Shown piece after piece: positions 11,916-23,876 of a DNA stretch of 64,000 nt. Numbering within the stretch: position 1 is the stretch's first letter; the number at the start of each line of letters is the position of its first letter. The DNA is taken from contig NW_019773559.1 in NCBI RefSeq assembly GCF_001039355.2, positions 293,980 to 357,979 of the forward strand, given 5' to 3'. This stretch comes from Lingula anatina (lineage: Eukaryota; Brachiopoda; Lingulata; Lingulida; Lingulidae). The notes below the pieces were generated by a model. The model was not told the DNA's origin, searched no databases, and saw only the letters and a program-made list of their open reading frames with translations. The translations under genes were made by a program, and so were the position numbers.

Positions 11916-13944
11916 TCACCGCTTGAAACTTTCTAGAGAGTCAATGAGCTGTTTAGTTTTCTCTAGCTGATCATAAAGTTTTTCAATCTGAAAGTACATA
12001 AAGAAAATTATTTTATGTACTGCAGCTGTTAAGTACAACAAAGAAAGGTCTCTCTTCTCACAGAGCAGAGCATTTTATATAGAGTTCAAATACTTGTTTT
12101 GTTAAAATGCAATAATTAGTAAAAGACGACATTTAATTCTCTAATGGCATTAAAACATCCCACTACATCAACTTTTGAACTTCCTATAGATAACACAACT
12201 TGATGCATTGTTTAAATTTTATTTTTCTCCCTTTGTAACATACCCGTGCATATTGCCACAGTGTAAAATTTGACTCAAGACTGTGAGCTTGAAATTGTTA
12301 AGAAATGAGCCCTAGTTAACCTATGGGTTTCAAAGCCAGGCATGTAGGTCTGGGGTAGCGCTAACACTCGCCAATTTAGCCAAATGCTAAAATTGACTTA
12401 AAATGGCTAAAGAAAAAGGGCTTGATTTGACATGTTTTAGCCAAATTATAACCATTTTAGTAACAAATTGACAAAAATGTGGTGATTTGGCTAAGCGAAA
12501 AAAAAATGCTAGCGCTACCCCATTAGGTGTATCTACCTTAGAAGTATTGTTTGTTCCTGACATAGTGTCTTGCAACTGGAGCACATCTAGTTCTTTGTGT
12601 ATTTGTCTCTGCCTCAGCCTCATCTCACTCCACAGTTTGTCTGTGTCTATCAGCCCCTGAAGGTCAAACATCACAGTAACTGACAAGCATAGATTGCAGA
12701 GCAATGAATAGAATGAATAGTGAATTATGTTTAAATATTTGGGTTACAGGTAACTTGTGCACTATTTTGCAAATTGGGCTAGAGAAATCTAGTTATCCTT
12801 CCTTTAGTTCTCTCTACTGAATCAGAAATTTATATAAAGAGATGTAACTTTTTTGGTTCTCACAGAAAAAATCTCATCCCTGTATATATTACTTAAATGA
12901 CAGCTTTGGAGCCAGTAGCTGAGGCACACATCTGCAATATATGCATGTGACTGAAGATATTACAATTATCAATTTTAATATATATATATATATATATATA
13001 CTAGTACCGTTACATCCATGAACATGACAATGTCATCTCTGATCACCCTCCTGATGCTGCCAGAAGGGATAGCAGACCCTGAGCCACAGAGTGGCTTGCC
13101 TCTACTGGCCAGTAAGACATCCACCTCACTGGACCTGGTCAGTGCCTTCAGAGTGGACGCACACGGTTGGAGTTTCTTGAAACGCCCAGGGTCACTAACC
13201 AGAAAGTACACTGGAATATGATATATAGGCCTTATAAATGACAATTGCTATCTGTGGCTGTCTTAAAGCCAGGCTTGTGTTTGCATTGGCTGAATTAATG
13301 ACTTAAACCACAATTTTAAGGGAAAAAACACTTGTTGCTGTTTATAATGTGGTGTTCCCCACAAGTGCTGATTTCTACAATCTCACCATGAAATAGCAAT
13401 TTAAGTCCTTCATTTAGAGATCACAATCACAAACCTGTCGCTGGAAGCCACAAGTGGCAATTTCATTTATAAGGCCTGATAGTGATTTGTATATGTACAG
13501 ATATATGTAGAAAGAAAGAATTAGAAAGGGCAAATCAAGATCTAGAAAGCAGAGCTCCCTTAAACACTCCCCTTTCTTTTACTGGGAAAATTGAGTTTAT
13601 GAGTTGGATTTTTTAATTTTCAAAATTCAATATCTCTCACTTTGAGAACAAATTGCAAAGGAAATGAATTAAATGATGAAGAAGGAGAAGAACAATACGA
13701 AAAAAGTACATAACCTGTTAAGTTAACCAGAACTAACTAGATATATACAATAGCAGGCTATTCTATGTATTAAAGATACTTCAAGCAATGTCCAGGTATA
13801 TACAGGTTGGATATGATTACAAATCTAACAACCTCGAGCTTTGCCCTTGGTCAGTTCCAGTTCAGTTCTGAGAGCTAGGGCTTCGTCTCTGATCTTCAAC
13901 ACCAGTTCCATGGTCTCTTCTGCACTGGTATTTTTATACTGGAC
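11916..13944 (-). CDS. 3' exons of an unrecognised coiled-coil gene
   Basis: Four phased exons on the minus strand: 13944-13833, 13210-13014, 12656-12537 and 11987-11916 (stop TGA 11916-11918). They encode about 165 residues: a helical, charged start (EETMELVLKIRDEALALRTE), a central domain with VYFLVSDPGRFKKL and SIRRVIRDDIVMFMD, then a helical LWSEMRLRQRQIHKELDVL stretch and a C-terminal IEKLYDQLEKTKQLIDSL helix. The ends look coiled-coil. I do not recognise the family. No start codon is visible; the 5' exons would lie right of 13944, where an N at 14030 marks a likely assembly break, so the gene is treated as partial. Splice sites are consensus and codon phases agree, so the exons are probably real. 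Confidence 0.65.
12351..12522. mobile_element. Foldback element with GGGGTAGCGCTA ends
   Basis: Starts TGGGGTAGCGCTAACA and ends TGCTAGCGCTACCCCA, an almost perfect inverted repeat. Inner arms also pair (TTAGCCAAAT with ATTTGGCTAA). The 172-bp body has no coding capacity. It lies in an intron of the minus-strand gene, 14 bases from the donor of the exon ending at 12537. Confidence 0.7.
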
Positions 13945-14029
13945 CTGCAAGACAGCCATACAGTGTGCTGGTTACAACAGGGAACTAGTCAGGAAAGGTA
14001 GTATATATATATACAGTTATATAAACATA

Positions 14030-14030
14030 N
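14030..14030. other. Ambiguous base N, probable assembly join
   Basis: The only N in the window. To its left is TA-rich intron-like sequence of the minus-strand gene. To its right an exon of USE1 begins abruptly with no acceptor in the expected place. Both genes lose their 5' parts here, as expected if two contigs were joined. Confidence 0.6.
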
Positions 14031-14658
14031 TGGTGCTATTGACAAGAAGTCTGAAAGAAAATGCTTCCATGGCAGGAAAAATAATAAGGGAAGATACTAA
14101 AGTAAGTGGAATTTAAATTTCTTTGATTCTAGCTTTCTTAAACAGTATTTATTGTTTGAATAAATATCATGCAGCATGGGAAAGAATGACCCTGTCAGTG
14201 TGAAAGATAGATTAAGACTAAAGAAACTTCAGTACGTATGATAGATCCGTTTAATAATGCGTGTGGAGGCAGGGAAACTATCAGGGAATTGAGCGGCTTG
14301 CTTTTAAGCCGAGTCGGCCATATTAAGTCAGCGGATCTGTTAGTCTGCAGATCAGCTGTTCTGAATGCGCTCTATTTTGTTGCAAGTTTACAGGCACTAC
14401 AAATATGTTTTGCCTTGTTTAAAATGATCTTCCTATTAGTTTATATTTTAAATTTTCTAAAATCCATCCATTCTTCAGAAAATTGGAGAGTCACACAAGC
14501 TTGCAGACACAAACTTTTCCAAGTTAAAAGTTGAAAGTGAGCGCTTGGAGGCTCACACAAAGACGTCTTGTAACTGGTGGATATGGATCATGATTGTACT
14601 GGTCATCTTGACCTTCCTATGGATGGTCCTGTTTATGAGGATGTTTCCCAAGAGATGA
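14031..14658 (+). CDS. USE1: Vesicle transport protein USE1, C-terminal exons only
   Basis: Exons 14031-14101 (5' truncated) and 14479-14658 join in phase. The first reads VLLTRSLKENASMAGKIIRE, the second the end of the SNARE-like helix (KLADTNFSKLKVESERLEAH), then CNWWIWIMIVLVILTFLWMV as a C-terminal membrane anchor and a short basic tail MRMFPKR. This matches the order seen in USE1/p31, the ER Q-SNARE used in retrograde Golgi-to-ER transport. The N-terminal domain and the start of the SNARE helix (roughly two thirds of the usual protein) are absent upstream on this strand. The N at 14030 touches the truncated exon, so an assembly gap is more likely than a real truncation. Confidence 0.8.
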
Positions 14659-14962
14659 CCTCTTAGTCCACAGCTGTAGGCTAGTATTAGTGTAAGCAGC
14701 TGCAATTCAATTAATTATAGTATTTTTACAGTTGGTAGAGTTAACTTTTGTGGTCATAATCAATGAAATCAGAAAGTTCTGTAAAAATCTTATCGAGTCT
14801 TTACCACTTTTTTATCATGTTTGAGAATAAAGAGTTGAACTCCAAAGCTGAAAGTCCATTGAGTAGGTACTTTTTTTCTGTTTTACATGCAATTCATCCA
14901 AAACGATATTTGCACAAAGTAACTATAAATGTTGGCTTTCTTCTTCCCAAATGTGCCCATAA

Positions 14963-14968
14963 AATAAA
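14963..14968 (+). terminator. AATAAA poly-A signal for USE1
   Basis: AATAAA lies 305 bp after the USE1 stop, in the expected orientation. Confidence 0.45.
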
Positions 14969-14969
14969 G

Positions 14970-17900
14970 CCCAGGTGCTGAGCTATTGAATGCCCCCCCA
15001 ATTAAGTGTGTATCAAAGTGTACTTCTTGTCTTTACACATGAAAAAAAAAACAAATGACAAGACTAAGCACCTACTTAACATACTTCCAGTTTGGGAGTT
15101 CAATCCTCCTTACAAATGCTCACTGAAGGAATTTCAGGAAATTTATGGCAAAATCATTCTTTCCAGGCTCTAAGTAGAAAAAAAGTGTCAAAAAGAAAGA
15201 ACCAGATTCAAGACCTAGGGTCCCCTCAGCAGTAGATCTGTAGGTTCCTCAAACATAAACAGATCCCACCTTTGATAAAACCTTTATCACCCCAGAAAGA
15301 CCTGCAGTTTAACAGTTACTAAGACAAATTGTTTACATCTTACATTCACATTAATATGTATTATTTATGAAATAAAATGTATCCCGTAGTTCAGATTTAA
15401 GTTTTGGATTTTATTTTGATTGAATGCTGAAACAATAATGGCTCAGAGAGGTGTGGGCTGCTTCAAAGTTAAGGACCAACAGCCACTGCAACCAGTCCAT
15501 TTTGAACTGCTAAGCACAGTAGGTATTTTATTTAATCCATGAGGCATGGCATGACACAACACACTTTTAATAATAATTTCAGACAATGATTTTATTCTGG
15601 AATCCTTATCATAAAGATATCTTGATACCATGGATTACAGTTACTCAAGCTAAAAGCCTGGGAACTTCATCTTACATCCTTTGATATCTTGTATGTTATA
15701 GCAAGAGGCACAGTCAGAACATGTCATAAATGGCCCTGCCCTGAATTTAGACTTGTCAACAACAAAGAGGTTATAGGAAAGTACCCAGAGTGGTAGGCAA
15801 GTCTTGCCTTCTGATGCGCACTAAAATGGGGCATTCCTTATTTCAGCACCTGTGCTATATTTTATGAAGAAAGACCCAGTATGAAGTTACTCTGAGCAAA
15901 AATTATTTTGAGTATACTCTATATGCAAACAAAATGAAATGTCAAGACTAGCCTACCACTTGTGTTACATCTGATCAACCCCTCCTGGACAAGTGGTAGT
16001 GGTGGCAAGCATTTAGATCCTAGATAAAGGTCAAATGTTGCAATCAAAGTAAGGTTAAAATCTGTACATGTTGCATTACTTCTAAATATTTGTCAATGAC
16101 CGACTTATTTTGTTAGAGAACATAATGAAAGTAACCATATTTTCACTTGATATGCTAGCAAAAACAAGATATCTTAGCAGATTTATTATGTGCACTTTTC
16201 TCCAACATGACAGTGGAGAGACTCGCCACGAATTAGTCTCATCAGTGAATATCTAGTGAAAAATCAATCTGTGACCCTGGTAGAGGACATCTCGCATTTG
16301 GGTAAATAAAAATGAAGGTATACTATCCAAGTTTGAAAATGTCTCATGTCTTAATTTCTGTCTACATATCCTGCACAGTTACAGGTGCTCTCCACCCCCC
16401 CCCTCCCCCAATTCAGATCTTCAAAACAAATTATATTTTTATATATACAGTTATCAATATGGGAAACAATTTATTTAGAATCAACCATAGCATAAAACGT
16501 CAATCCAAGAGCAGGGAGCAGCCAAACAATGGTTCACGAGCAGAAGATCACTTTTCATTTCAAGGAACATATGTTTTAGGAGGATAGGATACCTTTTTAA
16601 GTAAATAGAATATTGGCGTAATCATAATCTTGGCACCAAACTAACATAAGATAATCCAAAAATAACTCTTACTGTCACAAAAATGTACCATTTGCTTCTG
16701 AGCAGTAGTGATTGAAATATTTTATAAATATTATATATTACATGTATATTATATATGTTATATGTATACTTCAATTGAAGCCACAACTCATATTAATGTG
16801 TCAATATCATATTGCCAATTAAGCAAGAAATAAAATTTTTTAATTGGTTGTATATTCTCTCCCTTTAGAATTCAAAGAATTGACAAGAAGTATCTAAAAC
16901 AGTATGCTCTAGTTGATGAGCCAAACTACTTCACATTGAAAAATTAATTTTGCTATAATATAAGTATTGCATGTTTATGATTGGTTTAGATATAAATTTG
17001 CTTCTGGTGAAAACAACTAGTATAGCCAGAGCTTGTCAACAGAAATAAATCAAGGTCAGTCCTCTCAAAAATCCAGGACAAAAAAGTTATATTTCCTGCT
17101 GCCTTTGTGCATGCTACACCAATATTTCTTTCTTCAACATGTCTAATAGTACAACTATTTTCTGTCTAAATATCAACAGTTCTTCACTTCTCTAATTTTA
17201 AGGACATTTTTTCAAGGTTGCAACTGACTCTCACCATTTCCCTATGTGTATAATCTTTACTAAAAACCCATTTCCTAAAAGTATGAAAAAAATGGGAGAG
17301 ATACAAGATAACACATTCTATTCAATAAAATAGTTACTACTACAACGACAAGCATACCTGTACCACATTACACGTACAACACTAACGCTGTTCCCAAAAA
17401 ATACTACTACCAAAACTGTAAATAACAAGTCCAGAAATGATTCTGTAGATAACTCATAGTTTGCATAGGACTGCTTCAAAAATCCAGATCTGTTGAGTTT
17501 GTGAATAGCATTGCAATCTAGTGTTGATAGCTATTCATGTGCTTAACCATAACCCAAGAAATTTATTTATCTACAATTAAATGTCCATGAGCTACTTAGC
17601 ACTAAACAGTGAGATGAAATTCACTATCATATATGAATATGACAAACAAGAGTCACTGAGAGTTATGGAACTGTGTAAAGTTACTTTATTGGGAGTATTA
17701 TGTTTGAATATTCTTTTGTAACAACATAAATTCATAATGAAAAACTTCTTCAGCTAAAATTGTACTTTCAACATTATAACTCTTAATGCTGATTATCAAA
17801 GAGAAACAAAGTGTGAAGTGTTATGTAAAAAGTACACACACAAACACACACACAGAAGAACATTTATCTACTCCAAGAAATTATACTAGTGACTATACTA

Positions 17901-18361
17901 TGGCTAACCCCTTAAATGTGGACACTGTCTTTCCCACTCTCTATTTTAATGTCCTATTAGTAAATGTTTAAATGAATGTTAGCAAAGCAGATCTCCATGT
18001 ACTTGCATCTACATTGGGCACATCTGAGAAAATATTTTTACCTTAATCCATGAGCAATTTCACAACATGATTCAAAATTGATTGCAAAAAAAAAAAAATA
18101 ATAATTATTATTAAATTACTGTGTCTTGTCAATCAAATTTCTGACAGTATGTCAATCCTAAAACAGAGATAAACATGACACAAATCAAAATGAAGAACTT
18201 CTACTACATTGCACAGAAAAAACATGATGTCTAAATCAAACTCTTTATAAGGAAACCCATCACAGCTATACAAAATACACAAAATATAAGCAAAATAAAA
18301 AATACAAAAACCCAAGGGATACTAAATGACTTATTGGGATAATCAGTTTTTCATTAAAAAA
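14970..18361. other. Non-coding interval between USE1 and ENPP-A
   Basis: About 3.4 kb without an exon I can support. Short frames lack splice context. TTTATT at 17685-17690 could be the minus-strand poly-A signal (AATAAA) of the ENPP gene whose stop is at 18362, so the right part may be its 3' UTR. Confidence 0.45.
17685..17690 (-). terminator. Possible poly-A signal for ENPP-A
   Basis: AATAAA on the minus strand, about 670 bp after the stop codon. Other AATAAA motifs exist in this AT-rich stretch, so the choice is uncertain. Confidence 0.3.
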
Positions 18362-21300
18362 TTAAAGCTCATCATCTGAAATGGGATTCAACAAGTGCTG
18401 GGCTGAATCCAATGATTCCATCCCATTGATATTAGCTTTGACCACCCTGCTGTGCCGAAGGATGACTTTATGATACCGATGTTGTTGCCTGCATGCAAAA
18501 ATTGAAAATACCCCTGCTATAGTGGCAACAAATACAATCATAATAGCATCTGAAAAAAGAAAGAAAAGACATTTAGGTAACATAAAATGAAATTCAAGAA
18601 CAGCTTTTCCATTAAACTTAAAATCAAATACAGCTTCTGCAGTCCAATGATAGCAAATATAACTTTAAACAAATTATTCAAAAAGTAAATGATATTTCAA
18701 TGTCAAAACATTAAATAGTCGCATATAAAACCAGAATTATGTCAAATGTGTTATTGAACTCAGTTATATATAACAGTTTATTTGAGATCTAGGACCCCAT
18801 TTCCATACCTAGTTGATCTAGCAAGATCAACCCATCTCCAAGGGGATTCACCCTAAATTACATTCAGCTTACTAGTAATCACCTTAGATGTCCAGCATGA
18901 CTACTGAAGCTCTTAAACGATAGTTATGTACTGCCTAATAGCTTCAGTAGGAATGCCAGACATCAGAGCTACTTAAGCTGGGTGCAATTTAGCAAGAAAC
19001 CCCTTGGAGATGGGTTTATCCTGCTAGATCAGTAGGTATAGGAATGGGGTCTAGGACATAAGACCCCATTCCCATAGATTTTAGATCGATCTATCCCTGT
19101 GGGGAGTCTCACTAGATTACTGTCAGCTTAGCCGGCTTAAGCGTCTGTCCCGCCTACTAAAAGCTGTAAGGGGGTAATTAACTATGGTGCGCGCTCCGCC
19201 AACTGCAATTTAGCGTGATCCCCCAGGGAGTTAGGTCGATCTAAATCTAAATCTCTGGATCGATCAAAATCTCTGGGAATGCACCCTAAGAGTTTGCATG
19301 CTCCCTTTGACTAGACTTGCAAACAGCAAAACATGGTTTCGTATGTCCTACTCGAGATGAATTACCCGGTGGTCAATTATTTCTACAATCCCATCTTTGC
19401 TGTCTGGGGACTATCATAACCATCATACAGTAGCCAGCAATTTCAAAGGGTGTTTTACTTTTAAAAAATGGACCTTTTCACCCCTTTAGTTGATAATAGA
19501 CATATTCCCGCACGAAAACGCAGTAGATACTCTAGCGCAGTAGACTACTGCAATCATACTGCAAACATGCCTCAAATCTGCTTCGATTTGGGAGCTAATT
19601 AGCATATTTGAGACATGCTTCTGTCATGCTGCTAATCTACTGCATTAATGCTCCTCTCTGTACAAACCTATGTACTTTTTGGAGTAGAATTTCAGTACGC
19701 TATACTGCATTTCTACTGCAAATATGCTCCACACCACTACTGCGTTAATGCTTCTTTGCTACTTCGATACTACTGCATTTTCATGTGGGATATATAATAG
19801 ACATGGCTTGCTGTTAATCAAATTCTGGTCTAGGGAGTAGTTTGCCCCTCTCCTGGCCTGTCAAGAAACGAGTATAATACTAACATGTCAATAAAGTTGT
19901 ATCCATGCTGGAATTGGCTCCTGTGAGAAGATGGTTCACATTGTCTAAGCTTCCATTCACTGGATTACTTGGTTTTATCTCTAATAACTTGCACATTAGA
20001 GGGTAGATGTCCACATTGTTAAACTCTTTTGACAAAAAACCTTTTTTAAAAGCAGGTCCATGAGCTATAAAGTAAGGATGCATATCCCGAAGGCTGTTGT
20101 TGTATCCATGTTGACCCTTAATATCTGAAAATAACACAAGGTATTCTCTTTGAAATTGAATGTTTAAAGGCACTGACTTCATGGAATTTTCCTGCCAAAA
20201 TGAATTTTACTAGGGTAAAGAGGAATTTTCTCCTATTCACAAATTATTGTTTGACCTGCCTCCGTACTTGGATTTGATGTTTTATTCTATTTCTAATTTA
20301 GAACTTAAGTTTACAAATGACAGGCCAGTCAAAGTAATGGCATCTGCTGTCACACCACTTGACTTTTTTTCTGTATTGTGGCCATACCATGTACAGTATA
20401 ATACAGATGTTGCAAGCTGGCAATGGCTACCCAAGGAGGCTGAGAAGATGAGCGCAACTAAACATCAAGGTACACTTCAGATTTACTGTTATATAAAGGG
20501 TTTTATTGCCTTAAGAGTCTGAATTGAGGAAATGTAAGAAGCTTTACAGGACATAAATATGACTGCTGAGGATTTTCAAACATGGGGCGAGAACTTCTAA
20601 AATTAATTTTGGCAGGAAAATCATGGATCGACCCTTTACTCCCCAAACCTTTTCTGATATCATAGATTTCCTATCCATTAACCAAGCAATAAGTACTATC
20701 AATGAGAATGTGTTAGACAAGGTTGTACATCTACATATTGTTAAGGAAAGAGCAAAGTAAGTATACTAGTACATTCTTTTACCTAAAATAAACATCAACT
20801 ATAACATTCAGACCCAGCTTTCTAGAAATTATACCTTGTTTTAAAACAGAGCAATCAAAACTTACCCAATTTTTGTGAGGAATTAGGAAAAAAGAACCAT
20901 CCTAAATCTGGTTCCACCACAATAGGTTGTATCCTTCTATTGTGTTTATAATGATAATCTTCAGGCACATCTTTCTTTAAATATACATGCAGATGTGGTG
21001 CCTTTGACAAATTTTGATAAACTTCCTTTTCTTTCCCTGAATATAAAAGAGAGATATATTATACAAATTTAGACATTCCCAGTTGGGATTGAAAATATCA
21101 GTTCTTACTTTGTTGTCATTTTAATTACAACAGTCCTTGATATTTAGGCAAAGGGTAGTGCTGTAGGTTACTACTGGTGCTTTTGACACTGGGAGCTGGA
21201 AAAGTTAATCCGACTCATTTTCACATTTTTATAATCACTGAATCAGCTATGGTAAAGATAATTACCCCCTAACAGCTTTATTAGGCTTGACAGACATTGA

Positions 21301-22523
21301 GGCCGGTTAAGTTGATAGCAATAAAGGGTACCGGAGGAGACGGATTGTGCCAGAAGTGTCATGTAGTGGTGTAAGACATGAACCTGAGTGGTCATTTTTA
21401 GCTGGAGGTGAATGGGAATGAGGGTTTTATTGAGAAAAAAGCAGTTATTTTAACAACACAAAAGATAACAGAAATAATAGGAGCATGATATGAAAATGTG
21501 TCACGGAATTTAAAGGCGAAAAGCCATACTTATCATATTCAAACTTAATGAGAAATGTAAGTCTATCATTTTTGTCTATTGTATGGTAAATTTTAGTATT
21601 ACAATTAAAACAGGAAAATGGGTGCTTAACTGATTGTTTGAACCTACATGTATCTTAAACTCACCTTCAACAGGTATTATGTTACCAAATGCACCATATC
21701 CTACAGCCTGGTAACAAGCAGGGTCTGCATATTTATCAAGATATACAATTTTTTCATCTGACACTGTTGTCATTCCATGATCACTGGTAAGAATAATATT
21801 TGTGGAATCAAATAAATTTTTTCTTTTTAACTTCTCTATAAGATAGCCTGTGGCACTATCTAAAAAGGAAATCATATTTGTCACATTTTCAGATTCAGGT
21901 CCAGAGTTATGTCCAGTACGATCTGGTTCATGGTAATATAGCAGTCCTAAATTAATAGGCTCATCTTCATCAAGAAACCAATCCACTATAGTATCAATTC
22001 TATCCTGAATACTTGTACTCTGGTTATAGTCCACAAACTTTTTTGGGAGTTGTCCATCGACTGGGACTTCAGAAAATGGCCACATCATGCTACCACTATA
22101 CCGTTTGCTGCTCTCTTTTTGATTTTCCAGCCAGATGGGCATATTAAGTTTATTTGACACCCATTTTTCAAAATTCTTAGCCTGTTCAGCAGTACTTGCG
22201 TCTTTTAAATATACACGCTCTTTGAATACCGGATCATACATAGTGTTTCCAACAATCCCATGACTTTCTGGATATAAACCAGTGACGATAGTGTAGTGAT
22301 TTGGAAATGTTTTAGTTGGAAATGCATTTTTTATCCATTCTGCCTTGACACCTTTTTCGATGAGGTAGTCGAAATTCGGTGTCGGTGTTCTTGTTAGATA
22401 ATTCCAGCGGAAGCCATCGTATGACACAATGAGTAGTCTTGGTATATCTTCATGACATATGACTGATGTTATAATAAGTACTGCGTACAACAAAACTAAT
22501 ACCGTTACTTGAAATCTTTCCAT
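18362..22523 (-). CDS. ENPP4/5-like ectonucleotide phosphodiesterase, copy A
   Basis: Four exons: 22523-21665, 21036-20866, 20124-19885 and 18549-18362, all in phase, giving about 485 residues (human ENPP5 is about 477). A hydrophobic leader (LVLLYAVLIITSVIC) precedes the alkaline-phosphatase-like domain. The bimetal site is intact: Asp36 in SYDGFRW, nucleophile Thr72 in PTKTFPNHYT, Asp201 and His205 in HEPDRTGH, Asp248 and His249 in TSDHGM, and His349 in GQHGYNN. The last exon encodes a membrane span (AIMIVFVATIAGVFSIF) and a short basic cytoplasmic tail, so it is a type I cell-surface enzyme cleaving phosphodiester bonds of extracellular nucleotides or related substrates. An ATG 21 nt upstream is also in frame; I chose the inner one because it gives a normal signal peptide. 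A tandem copy lies upstream. Introns hold several short transposons. ENPP4 versus ENPP5 orthology cannot be fixed by eye. Confidence 0.92.
18793..19051. mobile_element. Foldback MITE, GACCCCATTYCCATA family, copy a
   Basis: Long imperfect inverted repeats: the left end GACCCCATTTCCATACCTA pairs with the right end TAGGTATAGGAATGGGGTC. It is flanked on both sides by TAG. No coding capacity. It lies in intron 3 of ENPP-A beside copy b. Confidence 0.75.
19062..19286. mobile_element. Foldback MITE, GACCCCATTCCCATA family, copy b
   Basis: Left end GACCCCATTCCCATAGATTT, right end CTGGGAATGCACCC, flanked by TAA on both sides. The inner sequence (GATCGATCTA near both ends, CTGTCCCGCCTACTA) is shared with the copies at 27717 and 42339. 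Three-base TWA-like target duplications suggest the PIF/Harbinger group. Confidence 0.75.
19506..19790. mobile_element. MITE with TCCCGCACGAAAACGCAGTAG ends, copy 1
   Basis: The left end TCCCGCACGAAAACGCAGTA is inverted at the right end as TACTGCATTTTCATGTGGGA. The body repeats short CTACTGCA/TGCAGTAG words. The same element is found in opposite orientation at 59145-59432. An 11-bp direct repeat (ATAATAGACAT) flanks it at 19493-19503 and 19794-19804. Confidence 0.75.
20187..20619. mobile_element. Inverted-repeat-bounded insertion in ENPP-A intron 2
   Basis: The ends are TTTTCCTGCCAAAATGAATT and, inverted, AATTAATTTTGGCAGGAAAA; CATGG lies outside the left end and in ATCATGG on the right. Inside, the + strand is open for 91 codons (20247-20522), reading for example VKVMASAVTPLDFFSVLW. 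The frame is longer and less biased than its surroundings, so it may be a captured gene fragment, but I do not recognise it. Confidence 0.45.
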
Positions 22524-22799
22524 ATTCCAGTCATAAATGATCAAGCACCTGCTTCTGTGTCAGAAAGGGTAATCTTGGCATGTGTACTAATCAAGACGAG
22601 ACCATATTTAAGTTAGTTGAACAATTAGTAAAAGCATACAGCTGTGGCAGTGGGTGTGAATGGCCTATCAAGTGTTTCTGAGTTTCCATATTTTTAAAAT
22701 TGGAAATCAATGAATTGTGAAAAACTTACCAGAGAAAAAAACAGAGACATATATTTGTATAAAAAAGATAATGGTTGCTAAGTATGTTATTCATTTATA

Positions 22800-23161
22800 T
22801 TAAAGGGATAATAAAACTTTGCATGAGATCTTTATTTCACAATAAAAACATTGTAAACAACTCATAGAAATATAATATATTCTGTTTTACCACTAAAACA
22901 GCAGTTATAGCTATTATTCTGATATCTGACCTTGTCATCAGACCTCGTGACCTCCATAGATGGCTATATACTCTGTTATAATCTCTTAAGAGATTATTAC
23001 AAAAAAAAAAAAAAAAAAAACTTATTAGAAAAAAAAAAAAAACAGGGACTAACTTTGAATGTAGAAATGGATTCAATAACCATTGGTAAATATGGGAAAA
23101 TTGTTGTTTACTCCAGGAAAATTCATTTTTTGGCCAAAACAAAAAGTTATTATCCCTTTAA
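22800..23161. mobile_element. TTAA-flanked MITE, copy 1
   Basis: Begins TTAAAGGGATAATAAAACTT and ends AGTTATTATCCCTTTAA. The subterminal sequence CCAGGAAAATT-ATTTTTTGGCCAAAA is shared with copies at 26602 and 49821. It contains poly-A tracts (about 23000-23042). TTAA ends suggest a piggyBac-type transposase acted on it; no transposase is present. Confidence 0.7.
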
Positions 23162-23279
23162 TTTAGAGAAGAACAAAAAACTGATATTGTGACATTTTTT
23201 GATCAACATTATGTTTTACTTAACTTGTACATACTTTGAAATGGTGAACAAATTTTAATTTTAAATAAAAGGTGTTTCT

Positions 23280-23876
23280 GGGTGCATTCACAATGAATCT
23301 ATATAGTACTAACTACTGCCCTCTAACTCCACAGGGACTCTCATACAATCAGTTAAGGGTGCCAAAATTCATATTTAACAAATTATCCAAGGGTAAACGG
23401 CATTTCCCCTGATTAACCTACCTTCAATCTTTCTTTCCTGACTCTTGCCATGATTCTGTAACAATTTGGGAATAAGCCCAAAAATTAAACTTGCACATAA
23501 GCAGAGGTTTCCCAAATATGCCGTTCATTTCCATTGATAAGACTTCCAGGTATCACAAGACTTTCGCAGACAGTCATGCTCTTTTTAAACGGTGTCAAGA
23601 TGGCTGACTACTGAGGTTGGACATTTTATGTTTGAAAAGTTTCAGATAAGTTCGACATGAAGAGATCCATGCACTAAGAATGCATTTTTTAAAAATCCTA
23701 CTTTATGTGGTTTTAATACTCCTTTTGGGTTTGCAATGAGTAGAATACAGAAAGGCTGGTGATAACTATACGAGAGGCATGTTAATTTGTCAATTTGATT
23801 GCATTTAGTAAGTGAGAGCCCCTATAGAGTTAGTCCACAGTAGCTTGTCAGATAGATTCATTGTGAAAATGCACCC
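23280..23876. mobile_element. Foldback segment with GGGTGCATT ends
   Basis: The left arm GGGTGCATTCACAATGAATC is inverted at the right as GATTCATTGTGAAAATGCAC. It spans about 600 bp with no coding capacity. It lies upstream of ENPP-A. Inner arms (CTCTAACTCCACAGGGACTC against a similar right block) also look related. Target duplication is not clear. Confidence 0.5.

Noticed and set aside
13841-14116. Frame that runs through the N into the USE1 exon
   Set aside because: Its left part is antisense to the exon at 13944-13833 and TA-rich sequence; the residues before the N do not match the USE1 helix.
14280-14345. tRNA-like GC-rich patch
   Set aside because: A short hairpin can be drawn, but the T-loop and acceptor stem of a tRNA are not present.
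14238-14534. 98-codon frame on the plus strand
   Set aside because: Lies in the USE1 intron and reaches into the real exon in the wrong frame.
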